This document shows positions 12,033 through 24,800 of a stretch of DNA of 64,000 nt, piece after piece. Under the pieces are notes generated by a model. The model worked only from the letters and a program-made list of their open reading frames with translations, was not told the DNA's origin and made no database searches. Made by a program: the position numbers and the translations under genes. Positions within the stretch are counted from its first letter, which is position 1. Each line of letters starts with the position of its first letter. The stretch is from Gonatopus flavifemur (lineage: Eukaryota; Arthropoda; Insecta; Hymenoptera; Dryinidae): positions 71,664,001 through 71,728,000 of the forward strand of contig JAFFJZ010000001.1 of NCBI GenBank assembly GCA_018340375.1. Reading direction: 5' to 3'.

Positions 12033-12657
12033 CCCGTATGGAAATATTTCGCTGAAAAATCTCTGAAAAAAAATGAAAAATCTCTGAGGAACTCTGACAA
12101 ACTCTGAGAATGTCTGAAATTTTGATGAGACATCTAATATTTTTGGGACATTCTTGACAGACTTTTTTCAGACTTTTTTCAGAGTTTCTCAGAGTTTTTT
12201 CATCCTTTTTCAGAGAAATAGTAACGAAATTGCACTCTGAAAAAACTCTGACAAAACTCTGATGGATTGCTAACATTTTTCTGACTTTTAGAAAAAAATT
12301 AAAAAATTTTCAAACACTTTGCCACACATGATATTTGAATACGGCATGTGAATGTATTTATTGAATTTCAGGATTTTTCAATAATCAGAAAAATGTCAAC
12401 AATTTATTAGAGTTTTGTCAGAGTTTTTTCAGAGTGCAATTTCGTCACTATTTCTCTGAAAAAGTATGAAAAAACTCTGAGAAACTCTGAAAAAAGTCTG
12501 AAAAAAGTCTGTCAAGAATGTCCCAAAAATATTAGATTTCTCATCAAAATTTCAGAGATTCTCAGAGTTACTCAGAGTTTCTCAGAGTTTTTTCATTTTT
12601 TTTCAGAGATTTTTCATAGTTTTGCAAACATTTTTCAGCGAAATATTTCCATACGGG
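12033..12657. mobile_element. CCCGTATGG foldback element, copy 1
   Basis: A 625-bp element with GA on both flanks. Ends CCCGTATGGAAATATTTCGC are perfect inverted repeats, and about 240 bp of each arm pairs, made of CTCTGAGAAACTCTGAG-type words. A shared central loop contains AGAAAAAAATTAAAAAATTT. It is almost identical to the element at 23057-23669. The minus-strand frames within it (for example 12004-12276) are by-products of the repeat. Confidence 0.9.
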
Positions 12658-12746
12658 GAGTCACATAATTTCTTCCTATTTTTGCTTTTACGGACATTTG
12701 AATCATGTGGATCGCTTCATATGAATGTAATGCAACATTGTAAACT

Positions 12747-12957
12747 TTATGACGTATCTTTCTCTGTGCACTTAAGTATGTTGGGATTGTCCACATACTG
12801 ACCGGAGACACCGTAATCTGAGAACAAGTAAAAGAAACAAGAGTTACAATAGAAGGGAAGTAAGGAATCGATACCATCAGAGTTCTTGTACGGTCTCTTG
12901 GTCGCAGTTTGTCCATATGAGTCAACAAAACAGTTGACAAAAATATTTTTCAAAAAT
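12747..12957 (-). CDS. Possible terminal exon pair of an unidentified gene
   Basis: Read on the minus strand, 12957..12875 ends at a GTATCG donor. It is followed by a 57-bp intron with a long pyrimidine tract ending TTGTTCTCAG, then exon 12817..12747. Spliced, the frame runs VDSYGQTATKRPYKNSD then DYGVSGQYVDNPNILKC to a TAA stop. I do not recognise the protein. Because the intron is a multiple of three, another frame (MDKLRPRDRTRTLM...) also stays open through it and runs into the neighbouring MITE, so the coding frame is ambiguous. No upstream exon was found. Splice-site quality is the main support. Confidence 0.2.
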
Positions 12958-13360
12958 CTGCTGTTATATTAGAAATAATCCCTCTAAAGTTCAGAACATA
13001 TAGTGTGACGTACAGCACAATCAATTCTCCAAGGCTTGTTTAGGAAAACGTCTTTAATAACACGGCTTGTACAAATTTTTCCAAAATTTAGTATTTATCA
13101 TATTAAATTGAATATGATTTTCATACGCACACTCGTCAGTACATCTGGATGAGTTTTCAAAATGATATATATATAAATTTCATCGAATTATATACAAATT
13201 ATACATAATTCTGTAAATTTTCTACATGGAACGCATACCAAAGTTAGAGGAGCAGAGCTTATTCGTCTAACAAAATTCATGATGGATTCAATCTTTAGAA
13301 TATTTTGACTACATGATGGATTCAGTTTTTAATCTACGTTGAATAAATTGAGAGTTCCGT

Positions 13361-13603
13361 GCTGAAAATGCCAGGCAGGTCCAGACAAAAAATAGTTGTC
13401 AGGCCTTGAACGGTATTTGTCCCAGAAAATCAGGTCAAAAACTGACAACATTTCTACCTGCGTTTTTCCGGAATCAACAAATTGAAATACTCTATCGAAA
13501 CCCGACAAAATTTTTTCTGTTAGTTTTTGACCGGATTTCTTGGGACAAAGACCGTTCGAAGCCTGGCGACTATTTTTTTCCGGATCTGCCTGGCATTTTC
13601 AGC
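13361..13603. mobile_element. GCTGAAAATGCCAGGCAG inverted-repeat MITE
   Basis: Both ends read GCTGAAAATGCCAGGCAG inward. The arms pair for about 100 bp with blocks GGTATTTGTCCCA/TGGGACAAAGACC and AGGTCAAAAACTGACA/TGTTAGTTTTTGACC. The plus-strand frame at 13406-13678 comes from this palindrome. The target duplication is unclear. Confidence 0.75.
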
Positions 13604-13754
13604 AGAGTTGAGTTAGAAATCGAATCTGGCTTGAAAGATCTTCTGAGAAATATTCAACTCTTATACTGCTTTGATTAGAAAAATGTGTAGAAACTTTGCA
13701 AATTTCTGATGAAGAATGTGTAAAATCTATATGAAAACTTTCACACACCTTCAC

Positions 13755-13985
13755 AGAATTTTATATGTCGGTATAAATTATATATGAATTGTATAAAGCT
13801 TATACAAAACATATACTTTGTATACAAATTTTCTATAAAATACATGTGTTGTCTGCAGGTGCACGATATTCCACGGTATCAATATTTTTCATGAAAACTT
13901 TGTCGAGTTTCTATTGAGTTTTATTTGAATAAATCGATAAAAAATTTATATAAATTGTATATAAAATATCGTGAGGTATCGCGCA
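13755..13985. repeat. Degenerate TATACAATTTATATA repeat
   Basis: AT-only words such as TATATGAATTGTATA and TATACAAATTT recur. The same low-complexity motif appears at about 5480-5535, 13160-13215, 48018-48075, 58125-58195 and 59700-59820, so it is a dispersed simple repeat and not a local accident. Confidence 0.5.
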
Positions 13986-16900
13986 ACTCTAGTTTTTTTC
14001 ACAGAAATATATAAAAAATTCATGAAAGTGACATAAAACTCTTTCCTTTGGGATCTTGAAGACATGTTTGAGGAGATATTTTTCAACTCTTCTCAAAGAT
14101 ATTTTCAAGAACCGATTTGGAAATATCTTTGGGAAGATTTATTTAAGAAATTTTCGAAAACAGTGTCAAACGTACTTTTGAGATGTTTTTGGCTTAGCTC
14201 ACTACGCGAGCAACACTTCATAAATGTAGGGTTCACGCGTGCCAAAAGGGACTGCTGGTATTTTTCTATTATGCTTCATATTCGTGTTTCTTATTCTTCA
14301 GCCAGATTCTACTGCACTTCAACTTTTCTTTATACGCTTCCCTTCTACCAGAGCTAGATAATTGAGATGAATATTTTTCTTGGGAGCTTCAATTGTTAAT
14401 TAAATCATCATTTCTCATAAAGTTTGTAAAATATTTATATTTCTTACAGACAACTCAATTTTTATTCAATTCAATTGAGCTTAGGTATTGAATGATTCAA
14501 TACATGGATTATATTGTGGAATTGAGTAAACATTTCATAGATATAAGTAATATTCCATTCATGATAAACAAAACAACGTTCTACAACTGATAAAACAAGT
14601 ACTTGAGATTAAACACTGTTCACTGGAGAATTAACTAATCAATAACATTCTAACATTACAGAAAACTTACTGACTTTGATCATTTCACTTTCAATGGGAA
14701 TGAGTTAGTGATATCGATTCTTGAAAGTCGCTATTCTTTTTTTATACAGAATACAATTTTCATCGATATTTTATACGAATATATAAGAACTGAGTATTTT
14801 TTATTATAAAAAATAATACTAGAAGGAGTTATGACGAAAAATACATACTCAATAACACAGCGCATTTATCGAAAAAGTGCATCTTACATCACCATGATTC
14901 TTAACAGCCAACGTATTCAAATTAAGTACCTTATTTTTGTTCACTTGCTTCAGAGGAAACATCTTTGAGGACTGAAGAAAATATTAGATATCCATAGCGA
15001 CATATTTACAGATATTATTCGTGTCATGCTGTGGTTTAATATGAAACATGATAGGAAACATTTTTCAGAAAAGGTAACCTCTTATGAAACACAATCGTGT
15101 TGAAAGTAAGTTTCGCAGTGAATGGTACAGCCAGAAAAAAAGGTATGTTTGAAATGAAGTAAGCGATTCTCAACTACACCTCCAAACATGACTTCAATCA
15201 CTTCAAGCATAAAGTCAACTCAAAACAAGAGTAATTTATGATTGCATTTTTTGTTGGAATTGAGTGTAATTATGCTTTCAATCAGCGTAATACGCTCGAT
15301 TATTCGATCAGAATAATACTTGGACAACTGTAATTACGTTTGGAGTCGTGTAAAATAAATTGTTTCACATAAAGGTCATCATGAGCGAGCACAGATTTAA
15401 TGATAAAAGACCAAATCGTAAGATTTTATCGAATCAGTCGTCTACTGATCAGACTCCGACTACTTCCTGATAACAATGAGCTCCTTGAGGATATTCCATC
15501 GATATGAATAGATATTTGCTTCAAAAGTCTGAATTCTTTCGCCCGTTTAAATACTTTATTCGACATAATTACCGTCCCCAATTCATAGATACGATGTTTT
15601 GTTCAATTATTGAATGCAACTTCCAATAACACATTGCAAAACAATTTGAAGGAATGATAATATCTGTATTTGTCGTATTTTGGAAATAATATACACGATT
15701 TTCCTTTTAAGATTATTGTCCGATATTGTTATGATCAAATTCAATATGTGTTCATCAAAAAACAAATGTAAGTCTAGATGTGGAACATATCTGATGTATG
15801 TTCTGATTACGATATATTCGGAATTTTGTGTATATTGCATTCATTTATGAATATGATAATGATGTTCCGAAAGCTAAAAATCTCAAATTTTACAATTTTT
15901 GAATGACCTAAAATTACTTGAATTTCTCCACAACAAATAATTGAAGAGCGCTTGGAAAAAATTTGAAATATTACAGTTTTTTCTGAGGAAACTCATCGTC
16001 AAATCCACAGCTTGATAGCCAGACAACTTTCAATCCAATCTTAGAAAGTTGATAGCGACAATCTCGCATTTCGATAGAGCACTCAGCAGATCTTGACATT
16101 CATAGAAATTGAAATCAAATTCAGGTAAAAAATAATTCTCGATTCGCTGTCCATTCACAATTTCACGATGTCCTCAAAGAATTTAGCGGTGAATGTATCA
16201 ATTTCAGTATTATGCAAAAACCAACACCAAGAATATCTTATTGGTTAAATATTCTGTTCTAGATTCTTCATACGGTTGTTGAAGAGTCTTTTTGAATTCC
16301 CTGAGAACTCTCAATATTGTCCGGGTATCAATTAACGGGTCTGAAAACGAAAAAACAGTGTATTTACATATTGGAAGTTCTTCCCAGTGCATTTCAATTC
16401 TCTTCAAGTCAATGTGAGAAGATCATATAATAATTTCCAAGTCCAAGAGTTATCTGAAAATTGGAATGAATCTCGAAGAGCGAATCACGCGCGCAATCCT
16501 GTTGTGCTAGTAACTGAAAAAACTCTGTGGGCCTGCAAAATAGTCATTCCAACACGCTTCTAATATTTTGCATTCACTTTTCACTTGTTTTTATAACTCT
16601 GTGACTATTTTCATGAAGGATATCATCACTTTGTATCTGGTGAAAAGAAAGTCAATTACAAAAGAATAATCAACTGCCGATTTGTAAAAAAAATTAATGT
16701 ATTTTATAACAATTTATAATATAAGTAACAAGGAATATCATACAACAATTGATGTTTACATTCATCAAACCCAAAATATAGGGTTACTTATATAATTGAC
16801 GGTATTTCAAAAATAAATAAATCAGTGTATATAATATAATGAACCTTAAGTTACTTAACCGCGTAAATTAAGATACATTTATAAAGTATAGGAATTATGA

Positions 16901-17224
16901 TATCATGTAATATTGTAATCTTATGTCCTGGACATAATGAAGTTAAAATACATTCTTCCATTCACGCATCTGTATTTCAACCATCCTATCGATATTTTTG
17001 AATGTATATCATCTTCTGGCAATTCTATGATTGTTTTTCCTTGAACAAGCATTGATTTTAGAATACTTTCTTTCAACGATGCAATACAAGCGGATTATGG
17101 TCATTGTATAAATTAAATGATCTTAAAATAATCATTTTTGTTGTAGGCAGGTATGGAACAGCGTTCATAAAATCTGATCCGAATTAGATCCTTGAACATT
17201 TTAAAATTTCTGCAATTTGAATGC
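13986..17224. other. Intergenic, no gene recognised
   Basis: AT-rich sequence without recognisable coding segments. A slightly GC-richer spot at 14190-14260 (with GCGAGCAACAC and TTCACGCGTGCC) might be regulatory. The minus-strand frame at 16210-16407 is open for 65 codons but resembles no family I know. Confidence 0.35.
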
Positions 17225-17430
17225 CGTTGAAGTTGGAATCGAAACAAGATTGTAATCGATTACGGAAACAATGAAACATCCCTATTTCCACTTTCTCTAA
17301 TGATACATGGAATCGTTATGCTTCATTCAAGAGCATTAGTTTTTGAATACTCATCAATTACAAAACAAAGTTTTTCTTGACTTGTACTTGAATTGAAATT
17401 CCATTCAATGGACGATTAAAACTTCAACGA
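17225..17430. repeat. GAAGTTTGAATCG inverted-repeat family, copy 1
   Basis: Left arm CGTTGAAGTTGGAATCGAAAC and right arm CGATTAAAACTTCAACGAT are inverted copies about 165 bp apart. The same arms recur at 18430, 38533, 40319 and 52050. Interiors differ in length and sequence, and no target duplication was found. Confidence 0.55.
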
Positions 17431-18429
17431 TACCAATTCATTTGTTTTTCTTATTCTATGAGAGTTTCGTTTGACATTAAGTTCACATTCGATAGATTTT
17501 GAATTGCTCTCAATTTTAAAGTACAGAAATATATATTTATATAATATGATGCAAAAATTTATCCTTGCAGAACTTTGTTTTCATCGTATATTGAAATTTT
17601 GAATATGTATATAATATATGTATAATTTCTACATGAATGTTTCCAAACTTCAGTATGTATCGGTTTTCAAAATGTTTGTACGTATACGATAGTTATATGT
17701 GTACAATAAGCAAACACATGTTTCACTCGATAAAAAAATATGGAATCATGTTTGCTACAGAGTGTTATAAATACATTCTAAGGAGATTTCAAAAATCTGT
17801 GCAAAGAGGTATGGCACTACTGCTGCGTATTGAAGTGATTCGCGGTTTGCAGCATCTCTTGGAAGAACACTCGTGTGTTTTGGTGTGTGTTGAAAAAAAT
17901 CAGTAACAGAAAATTTCATGTGATCATCTGACATTTCTTCATAAAACAACTCATTATTCTATTTATGATAAAATGTTCTTTTGTATAGAAAAAGTACCTA
18001 GTTTTTGTAAATTTGTATAAAATATCAATAAGGACTCAATATATTCTCTATGAAAATTTTATTTTGCAGAGTTAAACCAATCCTATTATTCGAAAGGGAT
18101 AACTAGCTAAAGCAGCATACGATGCAATGTTAAATGCTAAAAAGAGATGGTATTGAGGAGTAAAAGAGTTTTGTTACAAAAAATCAAGTAGTATCCATTC
18201 TTGCACGGACTTTCCAAATCACCTTTGTACAGATTTCAAGAATACAGATAGGCTATTCTTGTAATCCGTATCAATACTGCAATCTTCATCAAATTTCAGA
18301 TTTCCATTGATTATCAAAATGATTTTATACACAATGAATTTTGAATAATTTTTTTTTCCAAAATATTCATGATTATAAGAACTGATATTTGAGCACAAAT
18401 GTCGAATGTTGTAATGTAAATATTCAATT

Positions 18430-18587
18430 CGTTGAAATTTGAATCTGTCATTAAAACGAATTTGTAATCGAACATAGAAATACTTTTGCTCGTACATTTT
18501 TACTTTCTTTAATATTTTGATCGTTATATTGCATTCGAAAGAACGTTCATTTTGAATTTGGTTCAATAAACGATTCAAACTTCAACG
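18430..18587. repeat. GAAGTTTGAATCG inverted-repeat family, copy 2
   Basis: Left arm CGTTGAAATTTGAATCTGTC and right arm GGTTCAATAAACGATTCAAA followed by CTTCAACGACA pair for about 28 bp around a 100-bp AT-rich loop. It lies just beyond the 3' end of SPG21. A solitary arm (GAATAAACGATTTAAACTTC) is at 24374-24393 inside SPG21 intron 1. Confidence 0.55.
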
Positions 18588-18805
18588 ACACAATATATTC
18601 GAAAGTAATCTTCATATCTTAAACGAAAACTTTCATGTTCATCACTTCTATGGAACTCTAAAAATCATATCTTAATTAACAGTCAACGATTCAGTTCTTT
18701 TCTTAATTTATAATTAATAAAAATACGTACTCAATTGATTGATTATTCTAGATATAATCGATGAAATAATGGGAACTTTTAATGCGATCATTTGAAATGA
18801 TGTTG

Positions 18806-21800
18806 CTACTTTTTCTTCCTCGCAGAATATTCTGTACCTTCGAATTGCCTCAAATGAACCTGTGAAATTAAGGATCGAGATAATTCATATAAACGTATAT
18901 AAAAATGAGAATTCTTTAATGGAGGTTATTGAATGATAACTTGTTGTTATTCAAAGTGAAGTTGAACGATAGAAAAAAGATGATAAAATTCATGAAACAT
19001 GATCTCAAACAATCATATTATATATATTCCATAACTGAAATTATATATTGTATTCACTACAAATAAAGTCATGGAAATTTGAAGGTTCGTTCATTGTATT
19101 TTCTTGGAGTCCTTCGCTTCTAAGCATAGGATTTCTCTTTGGATCCAATATTCCAATAATATCAAATAATGTCGATGTACAAGTATTCTTTAGAAATAGA
19201 AAATCGCGAAAATACAAAATACACAATCGTTTACTCACTTGCAAATGTAAGTTGACTTCGGCCGAACGACTCAGGTATGGAAAATTCCCTCCACTTTTCA
19301 AGTGTGCAAATTTTGCATTTGGATAACATTTATACATTTCTTCCCTAACAGAGTTTGATAATGCATAATCATCGAACACATCCATTATAGTGATAGGTAA
19401 ATGACAAATCTTTTGTGGTTGAACGTAGCAATTGACACAATTCATTGTTAAACGAGAAGCCAATTCTGGTTGCGTTAAACTTTCCAGCTATGATCGGTCA
19501 TTGAAAATGTTATGAAAAAAATTAAGGATCTATGGAACCAGAGATGAATGAAAGTAACAATAATCAAAACTCACTCTTTCTACCATGAAATCGATAGCTT
19601 CTATCATCTCATCGTCAACTTTTTCGGTTGAAAAATTCCCCATTACCATTTTTTTCAATATCAAAGACGGTAAGATCCAGAAACTGCTGAAATTGAAATC
19701 AAATAAATGATCATCATTATCACAAACACTCATCACATGAAAATGCAAAATTATGATCCTTTTCCTGATTTTATTTACGGATTTTAAATCATTTTTGTTT
19801 TATTTGCCTAATATTCGGGACTGTATGCACAACTTATTCATAGTATCTGCATGCAAACAAAATCTATATTTGTATAATATAACGTTACTTGGAATTTGTG
19901 CTCGATTAATGTTTTCTTTTTATAATCAATTTGATGAAATACTAATGATCGTACAGTTTATTCCTTCACACGAAACAACAATGATATAAATCCAGAATAT
20001 TATGCCAAACCCTGGTAGAAATCCCAATTCTGAAAGTTTTTCAGCAGTGCTAAGAATATTTCCAGATTCATTCTGAAATTTATGTAGATTCACATAACTT
20101 TATAGAGAATATTCGAATTTTGAGAGTTTTCCAGAGATTCTCAGAAAAATAGTTCCATCAGGGAAGTAACACATGTATTCCATACAAGAGATGAAATCAC
20201 TTTGATGTTGATACATATAAATCAAATTTAATTGGTTCTTGAATGCACACACTTGGAAACGAGTTCGCCGTGTCTTGAAGAATAACCAACAACATTTGAA
20301 TCATCACTCTCTGTAGTATCATTCATATTTGCATCAAGTTATTATTTCTAGCATACGATATCCTTCCTTCATGTTTGAACTACGTTTCGATTCTATACTT
20401 TGTTTTCCACACAAGTTGATGCTGAGAAAAATATGAATCAATGTTCGAAGCCATTTCAAGCATACCGTTTTCTCGGTGTATATTCGAGCATACACAAACC
20501 AGCTTGTACTTACATTGCTGCGGAATCATTATAACTGAATACGGACGTATCTGTAAACGTATTGCACAAGATTAATGATTCTACCCTAGGACAATGTGCA
20601 TTGACTTCTGTGAATTTTTGAGCGAGAAAACCACCTGAAGAACCATAATATGATTAGCAAAATATTGAATGGAAAATTTTCTTGTTTGACATTATAAAAT
20701 GTTTCATCTTTTTACCTAACGAAGTTCCAAAAAGATGCACTCTATCTAATCCCATGTGATCGAGAAGTTTTCTAAATCCTTCACACCATTCGATAACATT
20801 CCAATATACAGGCGGCTCAACCTGTGAATTCAAATTTTCGAAATTCGTTTTTTATTCCGCATGGCATTCATAATTTGAATATGGAGTAGCTTTTTTCTGA
20901 ATCGCGATGATAGAATTCGGGAGGAAAGATTGATTGAAATTGGATACAAATCACCCTGGTTAAACAAACCCATTGTATTCTCGCCAAATCTCACTGAATC
21001 TTCCACAATATTCTGATGAAATCCTATTCAATCATTTCCAATCAATGTTTTGACCAAATTCCTTGAAACTTCATTTCGTCAGATTCTATGGATTTTTTTA
21101 ACCAGGGTAACTTCGTCATTTTTTTCATTTTTACTTGAAAACTAAATTGTCATAACTATTATGTCCAGGTAGTATAAAACAACCAACCATGTTTTTTTGC
21201 ACCAAAATACTCGAAATTGAGTTCATGAAAAAGTAAGAGGTATTCATGGATTTGATTTCGAGTATTGTACAGTGGAAAAACGTGCTCGGATGGTAGCTGT
21301 GGTATCAGTGCCGAGACATTAAACAAACCTTTCGTGTGAGATTTCTCTAAAATATTTCAATATTTTCAAAATATTGCTCTATACATCATTTCTATGGGCA
21401 TTCAAGGATGAAATGAGAAGTTTTGGCGAATATCCCGGCGCTTTCCACCATTCCAAAGGGGAAAGTGTCCTGCCCCAAGAGAACATAAACTTTTTGAGGT
21501 TGATTTTACGTCCATTGTACGTGAATTCACGTCCATGGAATGTCCAATCTTCGAATTAGTGTTCACTCAACATCGACTGACATCGATGTTTCACATCGTT
21601 CAACGATGTACCATCAAGACATCGAATAAGAACAATTCAATGGGACGGTGTTGAATTTGAAATGTTACTAGATCCCAAAATTTTTATTGGTAAAATAACA
21701 ACCAATCAGGTTTTAGCAACATCGATGTTCGCGATGTCGAAAATCGATACCCGTTTATCGGATGGATGACACATCCCGTACAGCACCGGACATTTCTACG

Positions 21801-24800
21801 TTGCCTCTACGTTGCCTCCGCGTGGAATCTCCGTTCGTCCACGTTCTATCTACGTCCACCATTTTTCTACGTGGAGTCCACGGGGATGCGACGTGAAAGT
21901 CGTTGGATGTGCTCTGTTAGGGATCGATATCTCGTACGTCACCGGACCTGGACATTTCTACGTTGCCTCTACGCTGCCTCCACGTGGAATCTCCGTTCAT
22001 CCACGTTCTATCCACGTCCACCATTTATCCAAGTGGAGTCCACGAGAATGCGACGTGGAAGTCGGTGGATGTGCTGTTAGGGATGCCATCGATGTTTAGT
22101 GAACACTATTTCAAATGTCTGGGTGTTGAATAGACCTTCATTGAACGTTCTCTGAACCTTGATGTTCTTTTGTGGTGTTTTTGCCTCAGAAATCACCCTT
22201 TGAAATATTCGGAATATTTTCTGGGATACCCTGTGTACAGACATAACGGATAATTGAAAGTGACTTACTGATATCACTCTGTAACCTTTAGCAGCCAAAC
22301 CTAATATTTGTTTGAAAAATATATCCGCAGTGCCGCTAACTGGAGGAAGACATATGAGTGGACATTTGATCGTTTTTGGACTGGAATCGTATACTTTCCA
22401 TCCCTGTAACAAATTTATTCAACATTTATGTGGCGTGAAATACCTCTTTGGAAAACATAAGATTTGTATATTTCTGCGATTATCTATCGTTTTCATCGCA
22501 TTATAGAAAGTTTATGGTACAAATTCTAGAACTATCTTATTTTGTTGAATCGGGATCAGTAAAAGATACTGGAAATTGGTAGAATTTCACTGAGAAACTG
22601 GTTTAACCAGTGGGGGACTTAGAACTAATTGTTAATCGAATTTCATTGATTCTTAGAATTTTTTACTGATTCGGATATCTAGAGTTTCTTATAGTACCCA
22701 ATCAATACCAATCGATCTTTCTTAAAAATGACTGATGAGTCATTGTTGATCAATTAGAAACATTTTCAAGCCAATAAATATACGAGGAATGATGTTTGGC
22801 ACATGGAACAATGATCATAAATGTTTGAAGCTCATTAAGAACAGATTGTCAACAAGGATTTATCGGAAATATGGAAACAAATTTATCACACACACTGCAG
22901 TGCACGCAAAAATTGGTGTTTTCTTTTCAACTTTATTTTGAAAATATCGAGAAATCAAAAACAAACGAATTCTAGATGCAGTAGAATTTGTACGTTGCAT
23001 ATTACAGTAACTGTCATTATTCGTCATGACAATTCAACGTCATAAATCCGATTTATCCCGTGTGGAAATATTTCGCTGAAAAATGTCTGCAAAACTATGA
23101 AAAATCTCTGAAAAAAATGAAAAAACTCTGAGAAACTCTGAGAAACTCTGAGAATCTCTGGAATTTTGATGAGAAATCTAACATTTTTGGGACATTCTTT
23201 ACAGACTTTTTTCAGACTTTTTTCAGAGTTTCTCAGAGTTTTTTCATTCTTTTTCAGAGAAATAGTAACGAAATTGCACTCTGACAAAACTCTGATGGAT
23301 TGCTAACATTTTTCTGACTTTTAGAAAAAAATTAAAAAATTTTCAAACACTTTTTCACACATGATATTTGAATATGGCATATGAATGTATTTATTGAATT
23401 TCAGGATTTTTCAATAATCAGAAAAATGTCAACAATTTATTAGAGTTTTGTCAGAGTTTTTTCAGAGTGCAATTTCGTTACTATTTCTCTGAAAAAGTAT
23501 GAAAAAACTCTGAGAAACTTTGAAAAAAGTCTGTAAAGAATGTCCCAAAAATATTAGATTTCTCATCAAAATTTCAGAGATTCTCAGAGTTTCTCAGAAT
23601 TTTTTCATTTTTTTTCAGAGATTCTTCATAGTTTTGCAGACATTTTTCAGCGAAATATTTCCACACGGGATACTTAATCTCAAATGAATGAAATAATCAA
23701 CCGATTATGAAATAAACAAAATAACTGAGAACCCTCATTCTCAACCTGTGATAGTGCTTTAATCTCAACTTGAAGTAACAAACAATCTCCTCTAGAATAT
23801 TCTCATCGTTTCATACAGACAAATGGTGTAGATGTCATCATGTCATGTTTACATACATCGAGGTGAGTGACCGTTATAAAAATACATATTGCAGCATATT
23901 ACAGTTACTCTCCTGGAAAGGGGTGGTGTTTCATTTCTCAGTAAAATAATATAATTCATTTTGATAGAAAATTCATTAATATATATTGACATGAACCGTT
24001 CAGTTTACAACTTTTGGTTACTTTACATGACCCGATATGAATATTTAGAAGAAAATTTTATAAGAGATTATTTTTATGCAGTTAAATACGATTTTTAAAC
24101 GTTTCCTTCATGCGTATATGTATGAAAAATTTCTTTTTACGTTTTGACAATTAACTTTTACGAAGATAACCGCAAAACTTTTCTCAAGAGAATACGATAT
24201 CCTGAACAAATTTCAAGTCATTGTGAGCCAGTGTAAGGCTTTAGCAATACACAAATTTTGATAGCGACGATAATGAAACTATCATTTCTTATTTAAGAAC
24301 ACAAATTTCATGACAGCAGTGTTTATAATCAAACATATATCATATCATATCATTCACAGTTCAGATTCCGAGTGAATAAACGATTTAAACTTCAGTAGAA
24401 TCATATCGAAACTTGTTCGTTCATCAATTTATTCCGACTTGATAGTCGTCGAGACACTATCAAATACTAACAATATTGTTATAAAAAATCTCATATTGAT
24501 TAAGGGCCATGGAGCGTTGAAAAATGGACACAATTTTGCACACAAGTTTTTAAATAACCAAGCAATAATTACAAATTTTAAATATATAGCAATAAAGTGC
24601 ACTGCTAGGATTTGGCTTCAAATATAAATCCAAAGCTCAAAACACAGTCCTAAACATGAGGGAATAAGTTGAAAAATTAGTGACATTTATAGGTTAATAT
24701 GTTTATAATCGTTTGCATAATTCTAAGCAATCATTTGCAGTTCCAATTTCATATCCAAAGCTCAATTTGAGTAATTTACTTCATCTTTGTGGATTTAAAA

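Noticed and set aside
12635..12940. 101-codon minus-strand frame
   Set aside because: It runs into the terminal repeat of the 12033-12657 element; a short intron within it explains the region at least as well.
19041..19238. Read-through extension of the SPG21 sixth exon
   Set aside because: A GTGAGT donor at 19238 and a downstream exon encoding the conserved VHLRQFEGT segment show that the extension is intronic in the main transcript.
21766..22099. Two overlapping frames of about 100 codons
   Set aside because: They are produced by the 162-bp tandem repeat inside a hAT-type element with clear ends and target duplication.
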